The notes below the pieces were generated by a model. That model did no database searches. It was not told the origin of the DNA and worked only from the letters and a program-made list of their open reading frames with translations. Positions 34,330-45,438 of a stretch of 64,000 nucleotides of DNA are shown here, piece by piece; the first letter of the stretch is position 1; the number at the start of each line of letters is the position of its first letter. The DNA comes from Brachionus plicatilis (Eukaryota > Rotifera > Eurotatoria > Ploima > Brachionidae), in NCBI GenBank assembly GCA_010279815.1, contig QEOQ01000431.1, positions 39,160 through 103,159 on the forward strand, in the 5' to 3' direction. The translations under genes were made by a program, and so were the position numbers.

Positions 34330-35560
34330 TCAGATAAAAAAGCATCAAATACATTCTGCACTATAAATAATCACATGTTGCACTTTAATATTTTAATTGC
34401 ACTACATTAATCAAGGCTGCACTTTAAATAACATTCTTACACTATAATAATCTTTAATGAGCACTAAATTAATGTTTAAAAAGCACTAAAATAATTTTGG
34501 ACCTGAACTATTTTAATTCATTTTTGGATAAATAAATACAACAAGCACTAATTTTTTCGAAAATTTTATTTCTTTTAAACATAAGAAAATACAAATTACA
34601 ATTAAAAATATGTGATTTAATTTTGGAGAGAAAAAAAATATAGTAATACATATATAAGAATAAAATAAAAAAATAAATAAACTTGTATTTATTAAGTAGC
34701 CGATTCGTTATCAAATTAACGAATTAAATAAGCGTTTAAGCTTTTTTGAATCCAGTAGGATCTACCACTAGTACTGCTGCTGCCAAAGTGGGTCTTCCTA
34801 AACTAGCGATAGGAATCTGGCAATCTCCAATCTTTAATTTTGAGTACACTCCAGTCACGTGATTGCAAATGTAATTCTTCGCGACAATTTCCATTGCGTT
34901 TTTTTGATTTTAATTTCATAAAAGCTGTTCGTTTGCTTAAATAAAACGTCAAAGGACTTCCAAATGCATTTGTCTCTAGCATCTTTAAACGCTTCAACAT
35001 CTTTTAAAAAATCAATATGATTTTTATTTTATTCATTATTTTTAGAGTATGGGCGATTTATAGAAAATAAGAATTAAAGATATTGGAGAAACAGGAAGTA
35101 ACATAGTATTTAAGGAGAAGCCGCGTAAAAAATTACCATGCCATGATGATCTACCGTTGAGTAACTAGCTGTTAATTGTTTTAATTTCTAAATAAGTAGC
35201 CGCAAGGAATTTATAAAAGGGACGGAAAATAAAATAAAATAAGCTTTTTTGAAAATAAAAATAAAAATAAAGTCTAAATTAATATTTAAAATTATTTTAG
35301 TCCAAATTTGAAATTATTTTAATGCAACTCATAAATTATTTTAGTAAAAATCAATAATTATTTAAGTGCGAGGTGATTTATATAGTAAAGTTTTGAAATA
35401 TAAAAGTTCTGATTTGAATTATTTTGGTAAAAAACCGAATAATTCAGTGCACATTAAATAATGTAATGCTTTTTGGAAATAAAATAGTGTAGTTTGGTAT
35501 AAAAAAAAGTGCAACTTCTGATTAATTTATAGTGCAACATTAAATACAAGCCTTAAAAAA
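34330..35560. mobile_element. Element with long degenerate inverted arms (GCACTAAAATAATTT type)
   Basis: The left arm (about 34350-34560) is a run of diverged TGCACTTTAATA/AGCACTAAAATAATTTT words. The right arm (about 35265-35560) carries the same words on the other strand. The core holds a small minus-strand frame at 34803-35000 of unknown function. Similar words appear at 63.6-63.8 kb. It is probably a large non-autonomous DNA transposon with sub-terminal repeats. Confidence 0.5.
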
Positions 35561-35777
35561 ATATAACTTCCATGGTATTTATTTTTTTCTTTTAACAATA
35601 TACAATAATTCTAATAGCCTAATTTTAGAATGAAGTTGGTTTATTTGAATTTTGCATTTGGACGTAATTTTTCGTAAAATACTGTTATCAAATCACCACT
35701 GTAAAAATTTTATTACCTCAATATTTTTTCTTTCTTTCCGTAATTGTTCAATATTTAAACATGCATTTAATGATACA

Positions 35778-36285
35778 NNNNNNNNNNNNNNNNNNNNNNN
35801 NNNNNNNNNNNNNNNNNNNNNNNNNNNNNNNNNNNNNNNNNNNNNNNNNNNNNNNNNNNNNNNNNNNNNNNNNNNNNNNNNNNNNNNNNNNNNNNNNNNN
35901 NNNNNNNNNNNNNNNNNNNNNNNNNNNNNNNNNNNNNNNNNNNNNNNNNNNNNNNNNNNNNNNNNNNNNNNNNNNNNNNNNNNNNNNNNNNNNNNNNNNN
36001 NNNNNNNNNNNNNNNNNNNNNNNNNNNNNNNNNNNNNNNNNNNNNNNNNNNNNNNNNNNNNNNNNNNNNNNNNNNNNNNNNNNNNNNNNNNNNNNNNNNN
36101 NNNNNNNNNNNNNNNNNNNNNNNNNNNNNNNNNNNNNNNNNNNNNNNNNNNNNNNNNNNNNNNNNNNNNNNNNNNNNNNNNNNNNNNNNNNNNNNNNNNN
36201 NNNNNNNNNNNNNNNNNNNNNNNNNNNNNNNNNNNNNNNNNNNNNNNNNNNNNNNNNNNNNNNNNNNNNNNNNNNNNNNNNNNNN
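35778..36285. other. Assembly gap (508 N)
   Basis: A run of N. It directly precedes an AT-hook C-terminal exon, so upstream exons of that gene may be hidden here. The long X-filled frames across it are meaningless. Confidence 0.99.
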
Positions 36286-36336
36286 TTTATTATCGTGTTA
36301 TTTTATTTTATTAAGAATCAGGCCAAGTAAACTTAG

Positions 36337-36408
36337 ACAATGGTTGTAAAAAGACGTGGTAGACCTAAAGGTTCAAAAATTAAAAGACAAAAACTTCAAC
36401 TTTTTTAA
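36337..36408 (+). CDS. AT-hook protein, last exon (partial)
   Basis: After an acceptor-like AAACTTAG, the frame reads TMVVKRRGRPKGSKIKRQKL to a TAA at 36406-36408. KRRGRPKGSK is a canonical AT-hook and matches the end of the Gln-rich AT-hook gene near 21.5 kb (GSKRRGRPRSS, also Lys/Arg-rich to the stop). Alternatively translation could start at the ATG at 36340 to give a 22-residue peptide, which is less likely. Upstream exons would lie in the gap. Confidence 0.4.
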   Translation, partial: TMVVKRRGRPKGSKIKRQKLQLF

Positions 36409-37840
36409 TTCTCATAGTTATTTCGACTCGATATTTAATTTTTATTAATTTTTAAAATATTTACCATATTTTTCTAGTCAATTTTATATTTTTATTTAAT
36501 AGTAATGCCTCGTAAAAAATCAAATTTTAGTATTTTTTTTAATCGAATAATAAAAAAATTCATTTCTAATTTTTTTTTCAGTTTAATTTGTGATGCTGCA
36601 TCAAATGCATGATTCAAAAAAATAATTTTTATATTTTTGACAGAAACTCTATTGTTAATGCTGCATTAAATTATTAATCTTTACTTTCAACGTGGGCCAA
36701 GACTCGAAACACAACTTTGACGCATGCGGTGTAATTTAAAAATGTTTTAACATGGGTGAGATTTTAACTTTTTCAATTATTATCCATAAAACTCCTTCAA
36801 TTATTTCAATTATTCAACTATTACAGTCATTCAACTTTCTTCAACTTTCTACAACTTTTTCAGTTTTTATCAATATTGAAATTTTTTAATCCTTATCCAA
36901 TTTTGGCGTTTTTTAGCATTGAAAATACTAAAAAACGAGAAAAGTTTACTGAGTGTTTATACCTTTTAAAAAAATTAATCACTAAACAATTAATTATTAT
37001 AAATTAATTAAGCATTAATTTAGAAAAATTCCTATCTCTTTTTGCTGAACCGAAATCCCTAAACCAGGGCTACGCCCCGGACTCCTTTGATTTTATCTTG
37101 AATTTTGTTAAAATAAATCTAATTTTTAAATTAGATTTATTTAACTTGCAAATTATATTGTTTTAAAATTCATTCTTTTAAAGTAAAAATTCATAGTGAA
37201 AAGAATTGAAAAAGTTGAAAAAAGTTGAAGAAAGTTGTACATTTGGAATAGTTATGAATAGTTGAAATAATTGAGAGAATTGTTAAATACAAATTGACCC
37301 AAAGTTGAAAAAACATTTTTCAAATTTGAACAATTTTTCAAATTGCCCATGAATGATCGTGTGTGCTATCAGGTGATTCTGTCTTAAAACAATTTTATTA
37401 AAACGATTTAATTTTTAAACTATTTTAAAAATAGAATTTTTTTACTTATTCAGAAGAATTACATCATTTCCTTCAATATTAATATAACATCTTAACTATT
37501 TAAAGTCTATTATTTCAATCATAACTTTTTTGTAATCAAAATTTTAATCATGTGTATCACGTTAAGCTAGGTCTTAGATTCTTGTACAGAGCTAATTTGA
37601 TAATATTTTTTCCGGAAAGAAAATGAGGCAATCATGATTAAAAATTCGAGAAATTTACTTGATATTTTAATCATGATCTAATCAGTTGTTTAATCTCTGA
37701 TTTCTAATGATTAGAATATTTTTTACAATTAAATTTTCCTCAAATTTTTTTGATGCTTCAAATATTGAAATATTTTTATTCAAAAATGTAAAAAGTATCT
37801 TGAAAAATTTTATTTACAACACTATTTAAATTAATTTTTG
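36409..37840. other. Intergenic region with a GTTGAAAAAGTTGA-type inverted repeat
   Basis: Between about 36755 and 37310 the two ends carry CAACTTTCTTCAACTTT words and their complements (GTTGAAAAAAGTTGAAGAAA) around a core with a GC-rich hairpin CCAGGGCTACGCCCCGG (37064-37080). This is probably a foldback transposon. No gene was seen; the TAF11 3' flank follows. Confidence 0.5.
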
Positions 37841-38599
37841 TTAGAAAAGTGATGGCTTTTTATGTTTGATGGAATCAGAAAGACGATTTGAATTTTTGAA
37901 CAGCCTAAATGCTTCTCTTAGATGCTTAGGCTGTAGAGGACCTGAATCTCCCCACTTTTCTTTTACATCCAGAGCCTTTTCAACAATTTCGCCAACAAAT
38001 ACTTTAGATATACCAGACATTGCAATCACCACACTCTGACTCACAGACTTGCCACAAACAGTTTGTATTATTTTTTTAATGCTGGATTTTTGAAAAGCTG
38101 AACGCCTAAATGTTTCGTATCTATTCAACTGTTCTTCGGAAAAGTTTGCCATCAGAACTTGCATTTTTTTGTTTTCTTCTTCAATTTGTTCAATTTTTTT
38201 CTTTTTTGCCAGTTCCAGAGCACTTGTGTCCATGCTCAGTCGCTTTTTTTTGTCTGACACTTCGGCCGGTTTGGAAGGCCCAGGCAAAACTTCCTGAGTT
38301 TGTTTATCCTCTGTTTTTTCTGCGTCAGTTTTGGGCTCTTTTTCAGCCTTGAGTTTTTCGAATAAATCGAAATTTTCTTCTTCTTCTGCATCACTTTCCG
38401 ATGAGCTAATATCAAATGATTCATCCTTGTTTTCCTCGTATTTTCCCTCTTCTTCCTCATCTGCTTCTTCTTCACCTTCAGCATTTTTTTTTTTTGGTTC
38501 CGTGTTCACATTCTCCTCTTGTTTTGCTTCTTTTTTTTGTTTTAAATCGACCGGATCCATCATGCCGTAGACTTCGTCATCTTCAAAACTCTCTTCCAT
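37841..38599 (-). CDS. taf11: Transcription initiation factor TFIID subunit 11 (TAF11)
   Basis: TAF11 pairs with TAF13 through a histone fold inside TFIID and contacts TFIIA/TBP at core promoters in the nucleus. The 252-residue protein starts at the ATG at 38599 ([16 protein letters not shown]). The first 115 residues are acidic and Lys/Glu-rich, as in other animals. The histone-fold domain occupies about residues 145-250: [54 protein letters not shown] and a Lys-rich HKKPSLF end. These blocks are almost the animal consensus. Single exon. Human TAF11 is 211 residues; the extra length is in the acidic region. It is transcribed away from NPRL3. Confidence 0.95.
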   Translation of the reverse strand: MEESFEDDEVYGMMDPVDLKQKKEAKQEENVNTEPKKKNAEGEEEADEEEEGKYEENKDESFDISSSESDAEEEENFDLFEKLKAEKEPKTDAEKTEDKQTQEVLPGPSKPAEVSDKKKRLSMDTSALELAKKKKIEQIEEENKKMQVLMANFSEEQLNRYETFRRSAFQKSSIKKIIQTVCGKSVSQSVVIAMSGISKVFVGEIVEKALDVKEKWGDSGPLQPKHLREAFRLFKNSNRLSDSIKHKKPSLF

Positions 38600-39630
38600 C
38601 TTCAAAATATTTGACTAAATAAACTAGTTAATAAATTAATTATTTAGTATTGATTCAAATTTAAAAATTATTTTTAAAATAATTGTAAGATTAAACTTAA
38701 CATTTATAATTGTTGGAAAGTCAAATTTTAGTGAGTTTAAAAGATATTTTTTTAAATTTAAAATAAATCTTGAAGAAATTAATTAAAGAATAAAATTATG
38801 TTTTGTATTTGGTTATATGCAGAGCTTTGAAATTATTAAAAAAAGTTGAAATATATAAAAATGGAAATTGAAATGTCAGATGTATCTGCTAATGTTTTGA
38901 TTTCATTTAACACTTAAAGATCGGAAGATTTTTGGGACCCTTTGATTAATTCATTTTTTTTGTTCAATAAATTTATCCATTTTTGGAAATTTTTTTATTC
39001 AATGGCTAAAAATTTTTTTTGTAATTAAAATTACTTTTTTATCTCTATAATAAATTTACTTTATAAAAATGCTTTATGCATATAAAATAAATTTTTATAA
39101 TCAAACAACTTTTTTGTTTATAAAAAAACTCTTTTTAATAAAAACTTTTTTAATATAAGAATTATTTCTATTTTTCAAAATCAAAAAACTTATTTAGCTT
39201 TTATAATTTGTTTATTTTAAAAAATTTTTTTATTCGAATATTTTTTTTTAATTTAAAATAAATTAAATGTTAACTTTAAATGAATAAATTTAAATTTTTT
39301 AATAAATTTTTTTATTATTTTATTATCTGCATGTTCATTAGTGTTCTGGAGTTAAAAATTAATTTTGAGTTATTTAGATTTCTGTTTAAAATAATTGTAT
39401 GGAGCTTATCCTCATACAGGATAATAAATTTTAAATAAAATTTTAGTTTTTTTTTGGGGCGTTATATTGGTATAAGTAAATACAGGTTTAGTTAAATTAT
39501 TGATAAAAAAATATAGGCCTAAAATAAACTATTGAGTATTAAATCAATTTTATTCCTAATCAATTTGTTATATATAAAATCAATTTATTCTAATAAAGGT
39601 TTAAAAATACAATCAACATCAAATTTGATA

Positions 39631-40039
39631 CAGGACCGATTTGACAAGTGGATTTCTGGTAATTTTACGTAGATTAAAGTAATTTAAAAAAAAACTCGAT
39701 TTTTTGAATTTTTTATTACTTTCTAGTAATTATAAAAAAGTGGCGAAAGCTTTTAAAATGATAAAAATAGAAGAAAATAAACTTCTGAAAAAATTTTCAA
39801 AAAATCTAAAAATTTTACTTATTTTTACTAAAAAATTACCATTTTCGAATAAAATTTTACGTAAAATTACGTAAAAAAAATTAATTTTTTTTTCCGAATA
39901 CATGCTGCTAATACAGTTATGTTATTAAAAATTCTAAAAATTGAGCTTTTTTTTGCTCTTTCTTTATCACCAATTTTACGTAAAATTACGTAAAATTTTC
40001 CGTAAAATTATCAGGAATCCACTTGTCTAATCGGCACTG
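39631..40039. mobile_element. TA-flanked MITE with about 43-bp TIRs
   Basis: A 409-bp element starting CAGGACCGATTTGACAAGTG; its other end is the imperfect complement (CAGTGCCGATTAGACAAGTG). TA lies on both sides (39629-39630 and 40040-40041). The interior is rich in TTTTACGTAAAATTACG words. TA duplication and CAG ends suggest a non-autonomous Tc1/mariner/pogo element. It lies in the TAF11-NPRL3 intergenic region. Confidence 0.8.
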
Positions 40040-40078
40040 TATATTCGCAATAAATTTTTACAAAAAAATCAAAATATT

Positions 40079-40598
40079 GGCAAATTGAATTTTCATATCA
40101 AATTTTAAGATCATTTAAAATTTTAAAACTTATTTAATCTAATAATTTTAATAATTTTTAAAAAATAAATACTAAACATTACTAGACATGTTATGTTTAA
40201 TAATGGTTCATTATCAAATTAACATCTAAATCATTGATCTCTAATTTATTTAACAAAAACAATCAATAATTTAAATAATTCAGGTTAAGTTAATTCACAA
40301 ATTCAAATTTATAACTTTTATATCCATTCATTCAAATTGAAAAAATTCTATTATTTTACTTTAATAAATTTTAAATTTTAAAACAGTTAATTTTTTTGTC
40401 TTTAAAAATAAATTTTCATTAAAATCAATTAAAATATTTAAACCTATTAAAGTTCAATAAAAAGGGAAATTTTAAATATGAAAATAAACTTGACATAACA
40501 TGTCAAGTAATTGCTTTTGAAAAAATTTATTTTTTTTCTTTTATTTAAAAAAAATATTACAATTTATATTTTGATCTTGATCTCATACTTCAATTTCC
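40079..40598 (+). mobile_element. MITE family 1, copy 2 (8-bp TSD)
   Basis: A 520-bp copy of the element at 2772-3315 in the same orientation, with the 8-bp direct repeat AAAATATT at 40071-40078 and 40599-40606. The right terminus has lost one G (CAATTTCC). It lies only 39 bp from the preceding MITE and about 280 bp upstream of the NPRL3 start codon. Confidence 0.85.
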
Positions 40599-40877
40599 AA
40601 AATATTATTGTTTTTATCATAATAGTGTGTATTTGAATTGATTTTGTTCTTAATTTTACTAAACTTGTGGATAAGTTTAATGGGGGCCTTTTGACTTCCC
40701 TTTAAAAAAATTAAATTAAAAAAAAATTAGATTATAAATTTTTCTACTCCACTCAGCCCGGTTTTGAAAATTAAAAATTTTTTAACTAAGAAAATTTTAG
40801 CAAAGTTTTGAATCTAATCTTATTTAAAATATTTAAAATATTTATTTTCTCGAACAGAGATAAAAAAATTTGAATAA

Positions 40878-43800
40878 ATGGATTTGAAAAGTCAAAATGA
40901 CTCTTTTGAACTCCTAGCCATACTTTTGGTGTCCCAAGGAAGCAGTGGCTCCCACTTGCTCTTCAAATACCCGTTCACGGATCAAGGCCAAATTAAAAAT
41001 TTCAAACAAAGTACATTCTTTGGAAAATAATTTAAATTTTTTCAAAAATCAAATTCTCTAAAATAAGCCAGCAAAAAAAGTGCTTACTCAATTATTTCGA
41101 CCGAAAACCGTAACTTGTCGCTTTTGGACCGCGAACAAAAGTCAATTGTCAACGGACTTCTATGCGGGTAAATTTAAGCTTAGGACTAAATTTTAAATCA
41201 TTGTGCCAAAGATTAAATAATGATGTTCTGGCAAACCTTTGCCAATCAATCAATGAACAACTAGAGCTCAAAATAGACAACGTGTTTTTCTTGGGCTGTA
41301 AAAGCATTCTAAAAATAAACCAAGTCACATTTAACATTGTTTTTGCACTTCGATCACCTTTGCCCCGACCTGCCATCCGATGCTACCAAATGCTCTCACT
41401 AGCCATATCCAAATCTCTTCTCAAGGAAGAGACCAACAGCGGATACCTCACCCATCAGTCAAAGATGCTGCAGGACTTTTTGGACGAGCATCAAAATATT
41501 GATGAGAACAATCGTCGCTTGGACTCTAGTTTCAGCGATGTTTTGGACAAGTGTCAGCTTGCTCAGGAGATAAAGATTATTTATGAAAGCATCAAAAAAG
41601 ACGGCGTTGTCGACATATCTGTGAACAATTGTGTTAATTTAAGTTTTTGTCTGCCTCATTTGGCCTACAAGATATTGGATAAGTGTGAACAGAGCAATTT
41701 TGTGGAAGTCATTTTCAGTGCCTCAAAATACCTTGAGTAAAAATTTTTATTTAAAAAAAAAATTTACACTTTTTTTAGACCCTATTTTGGTATTGTTTTA
41801 TTAACAAAACGGGAAGAACTAGTCCGCGCATTGCCCTCAAATAGCAATTTCTATTGTCGGATGTTCATCGAAAAATACAACCCTGTATACAGTTTGGCCA
41901 ACTATTCGGCTGAATTGGACATTCCAATAAAAGAAGTAAATTTATCTTTTTGTTTTTTTTTTTCATCTTTTTTTCTTTGAGTATTCTTGAATAAAAAATT
42001 TAAAAGAATATTAGCTTCCAAGATTCGTCTTCTAAATTGAAAAGATATGGCAAATTGAAAGTTGAAATCAAGATCAAAAGATCAAAATATAAATTGTAAT
42101 ATTTTTTTTAATAATAGAGGAAAAATAAATTTTTTCCAAAGCAATTACTTGACATGTCATGTCAAGTTTATTTTCATATTTAAAATTTTAAAATGTCCCT
42201 TTTTATTGAACTTTAATAAGTTTAAATATTTTAATAGATTTTAATGAATCTTACTTTTAAAGACAAATAAATGTACTGTTTTAAAATTGAAAAATTTATC
42301 TAAGTATTGTTTTTGTTAAATAAATTAGAGATCAATCATTTAGATGTTAATTTGATAATGAACCATTTTTAAACATAACATGTCTAGTAATGTTTAGTAT
42401 TTATTTCTTAAAAATTATTAAAATTATTAGATTAAATAAGTTTTAAAATTTTAAATGATCGTATTAATCATAAAATTATATCTGAAACTTCAATTTGCCA
42501 AATTAAAAATAAAATAAATGCATTCAACACAAAAATTAATGGCTTAACCAATTTTTTTTAATTCTATTCTTTAAACTTCGAAATTTAATTTATTTACCTA
42601 ACTTCCACTTATAGATATCATTAAATATTAGGTTGTTTAATAAGTTTTTTCGTTTTTTTCTAGACTTTATTTATTTATAAAAACTAAAATAAAATATAAT
42701 TAGTCACTAAAATAATTTCCTTCGCTAGAAATACACATCTCCTATCTTTCTGGCAGCATTTTGATCCCTCGCTCGTAGAAGCTGGCTGGTTTTGAGGTGA
42801 AATATTGACTGATGTCTTTTTTGATTTCCTCCAAGTCTGAGTAACTTTTTTCACTAAAAAATTCTGCATGGATCGGAACAAATGGTAATCTGAAGGAGCT
42901 AAGTCTGGTGAATAAGCTGGGTGAGATAAGACTTCCCAGCCTAGATTCTCTATCGTGTTCCGAGTCGTTTTTGCAGCATGTGGCCTAGCATTGTCATGTA
43001 AAAGAATCACTTTTCGCTCTCCTTTAGCTCTGTATGGCCGTTTTGTTTCCAAAGCGGGACTCAAACGTATCAATTGTTGTGAATAAAGGTCTGCGGTTAT
43101 CGTTTGCTTGGGTTGCAGTAGCTCATAATAGATTATACCCTTCTGATCCCACCAAACACAAAGCATGACCTTTTTTCCATGAATTTCGCGTTTCGGAGTA
43201 GGTAATGGCTCTTGATCAGGGTCGAGCCATTGTTTTTTGTTGACCTGGTTATCGAAGTAGATCCACATATACCAAACAAATCGATTTAGCAGCCTCTGTC
43301 GCATTTTTTCCTTCGTTAAACTTGAATAACATGCAATGGCGGATATGCATTTTTTTGATGAGTTTTTTTCATTTAAAAATCGGCGAAAAAACTTATTAAA
43401 CAACCTAATAGAATTTAAACTTAAAAAAAATTTATTTTATCATAAATAGTGGGAATAGTCGAATATGTGATCGGACAAAAAATGTCATGTGGTCTTAAGT
43501 CTAATTTGTGATCGCTGTTAAGATCGCGATCACAAATTTTAATTGATAAAAAATTTTGTGATCGTAATTAGATTATTTTTTTTATTTACAAACAAGTCAA
43601 TTATCTAATAAAAAAATTGAAAATTGTCTATTATTTTTTTCCTTTTACATTTTTATCTTTATGACACCGACTCTTATGTAATTTTAGACCTCAATCATTT
43701 TCAACAAACTTCATCTTCCCAACAGCTTTACACAAATCACATTGAATTTTATCTTGACCTTTCAGCTTTTCCAAAACATTAGATACGGCAGTTGATGCTA

Positions 43801-45438
43801 TTTTTGACGGTTTTGGATTTTCGTACGAAGCCTTTTCTATCTCTAAAGCCTTCCGTTTTACACTGCTTATTTTTTCATTAATTATTAAATCATTAATTAT
43901 TAAAAAATTAATTCTAGTTTATCAATTTCATGTCTTATTTTTAGAAAAAATAATAATGTAAAATTTTTGCGATCACATTTTTTTTTTGTAAATTATGTGA
44001 TCGAGCGATCACATATTCGACTATTGCCTAAATAGTTTTGTGTTGAAAAAAAAAATCAAACACAATTTTTTTGTGTTAAATGTTTTTTTTTTTTAATATA
44101 ATTTTCTGTGCTGAGAAGAAATCGAATTGTGTTGAAGGTTTTTTTCATTGTGCTAATCAGAAATTGATTGTGCTGAAATAGTATTCTCGAAGTTTTTTTA
44201 TTTGTGGAAAGCAGTTTTTGTCTTAGTCAAGTTATTTTTGTGCTGAAAATTTTTGTTTGTGGGGAAAAGTTTTTGATCTGTGGGTGAAAGTTTTTTGTTT
44301 GTGGGGACTAGGTAGACCCTTATTTTAGTCACCTACATTAATTAAATTTGTCATCATTTTGGTTAAATTTTTCACCCCGAAAATATTTGATTTGTCATCT
44401 TTGGTAGTTTTTTTTGTCAGTCCATTTAATGATGGCCATTTTATTTTACTTTAAAGTTTTATTTTTTTTTTCTAAAGGAGCTTTAGCTCGGCATAGATAA
44501 ACAATTAAATTTTCTCTTTAGATATACGCAATTGTCGAACACTTAATCTACTGGGCTAAAGTAAAAGTTATTTATCCGATTTGTGAGAACAATGTTTACA
44601 TCATCAACCCCAACGCTCAGCTAAGAATGTAAAATAATTTCTAAATTATTAAAATCAAATAAATAATTAAAAATTTTATTAGAAATACAAAAATATCAAT
44701 AGAATTTGGGGATGAGTTCGACAATGCTTCTTACCATTATGTTCTGTCTCTTTTTTCTGAGGCGCGAGCCTTGTCTGATTTGTTGGATCCAAGATGGCCC
44801 AGAGAAAAACATACCATGTTTATCAACATTGTTATTTGGCTCTTGCAGCGGAGCGTCCTCATTCAATTGCATGATTATTTGTTTTTGATGCCCAAAAAGT
44901 TCGAGCACCAGCGTTTGGCATGTGATAAGATTTCCAAGTTGTCCGATGTGTCCTATGGTAAGTGATAGATACTTTTTTTCTATTAAAAAATTAGAATAAA
45001 TTTTAAAGATGAAGAAAATGAGTGTAGCATTAGTCGTCTTGAGTGCGGGGCATGCTCGGAAAATTCAAATGATACTGAAAATGCTGACTACAGAAACTCG
45101 ACTCTTTGCTATGACGAGTTTCGTGAAATTTTGTCCGATTTTAAAATAAGTGAAAAAGATCAGCAGCACATTTTTAAAGCATTCGAAGTAAAGAGTGAGA
45201 CAGATATCAAACTTTTCATGAGGTAGTTAGTCTGACTTACAAAAAAAAAAATTAATGTTCAATTTTATAAAGATTAGTGCCATATTTTAATGGAATGTAC
45301 AATATAGAATCTATTGTTTACAAGGAACAAATTTCTTGGTCCGATTTGTACACTTTGTTGGATAAATTTAAAGACTTGTTGTTCGTTAGCTCTTACGAAG
45401 ACCCAAATCCTTTAATAAGAATTAATATCAGAATTTAA
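40878..45438 (+). CDS. nprl3: GATOR1 complex protein NPRL3
   Basis: NPRL3, with NPRL2 and DEPDC5, forms GATOR1, the Rag GTPase-activating complex that restrains mTORC1 at lysosomes when amino acids are scarce. Eight exons join in phase: 40878-41010, 41068-41167, 41212-41736, 41779-41935, 44522-44628, 44683-44957, 45009-45222 and 45273-45438. They give 558 residues (human 569). Recognisable blocks in order are LLVSQGSSGSHLLFKYPF, FELKIDN-like QLELKIDNVFFLG, FNIVFALR, GVVDISVNNCVNLSFCLPH, IVEHLIYWAKVKVIYPICEN, NIVIWLLQRSVLIQLHDYLF, and the C-terminal LLDKFKDLLFVSSYEDPNP. An in-frame TAA lies immediately before the ATG. All introns are GT-AG. Six are 42-57 nt or similar, while intron 4 (41936-44521) is 2586 nt because of nested transposons. 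Confidence 0.95.
42049..42499 (-). mobile_element. MITE family 1, copy 3 (inverted) in NPRL3 intron 4
   Basis: Inverted copy of the 2772-3315 element with recognisable GGCAAATTG and CAATTTGCC ends. It is more diverged, and the flanking 8-mers (AAAGATAT and AAATTAAA) do not match well, so it is probably the oldest copy. Confidence 0.8.
42628..43408 (-). mobile_element. mariner element, internally deleted
   Basis: A 781-bp element with perfect 25-bp terminal repeats beginning TTAGGTTGTTTAATAAGTTT and TA on each side (42626-42627, 43409-43410). Intact mariners are about 1.3 kb. The deletion removed most of the N-terminal DNA-binding region. It sits inside element X1. Confidence 0.92.
42684..43403 (-). 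pseudogene. mariner transposase, broken
   Basis: The 239-residue frame keeps WIYFDN, VMLCVWWDQKGIIYYELL, VILLHDNARPHAAKTTRNTI and HPAYSPDLAPSDYHLFRSMQ. It therefore retains the second and third catalytic Asp (D34D spacing). The first catalytic Asp region, normally DEKW before IYFDN, reads WYMW and is lost. The start of the frame runs out of the terminal repeat rather than a helix-turn-helix. The product cannot be an active transposase. A retained frame over the D34D part suggests recent decay. Confidence 0.9.
43450..44027 (-). mobile_element. hAT-like non-autonomous element, 8-bp TSD
   Basis: A 578-bp element with inverted ends sharing AATAGTCGAATATGTGATCG. It is flanked by near-identical 8-mers ATAAATAG (43442-43449) and CTAAATAG (44028-44035). 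Comparison with the uninterrupted X-element copy near 49.07 kb, where TATAAATA runs straight into TTTTTGTGTTAA, confirms the borders. It carries a zinc-finger fragment. Confidence 0.82.
43640..43890 (-). pseudogene. C2H2 zinc-finger fragment in the hAT-like element
   Basis: The minus-strand frame reads KRKALEIEKASYENPKPS, then IASTAVSNVLEKLKGQD, then IQCDLCKAVGKMKFVEND, a TGA stop, and GLKLHKSRCHKDKNVK. Read through the stop, C-x2-C-x12-L-x2-H-x4-H forms a C2H2-type finger. The fragment is open upstream only to about 43890. It may be the remains of the transposase DNA-binding region of the parent element, or a captured host exon. Confidence 0.6.
44473..44515 (+). repeat. Retroelement 3' hairpin next to NPRL3 exon 5 acceptor
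   Basis: TCTAAAGGAGCTTTAGCTCG and an AGATAAACAATTAAAT tail belong to the recurrent hairpin family. The tail ends 6 bp before the acceptor AG at 44520-44521, so its A/T-rich end supplies part of the splice acceptor context. Confidence 0.55.

Larger units (their letters stand above)
42500..44326 (+). mobile_element. Element X1 with degenerate CAACACAAA arms, in NPRL3 intron 4
   Basis: The left arm (42500-42545) has CATTCAACACAAAAATTAAT. The right arm (44036-44326) has many GTGTTGAA/GTGCTGAA words and ends at GGTAGACCC (44311-44319). The core (42545-42627 plus 43411-43449) matches the core of the second copy at 49060-49200 in inverted orientation. The mariner and hAT-like elements are inserted in this core; removing them restores continuity with the other copy. 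Confidence 0.7.

Noticed and set aside
35652..36330. Two frames of about 190-220 residues
   Set aside because: They consist almost entirely of unknown residues across the N gap.
40912..41010. Reading NPRL3 from the ATG at 41162 as a complete short gene
   Set aside because: Upstream exons join in phase and supply the conserved LLVSQGSSGSHLLFKYPF start; the 41162 ATG lies in exon 2 out of frame and its apparent frame crosses intron 2.
41149..41376. 75-residue minus-strand frame
   Set aside because: It is antisense to NPRL3 exons 2-3, which are conserved on the plus strand.
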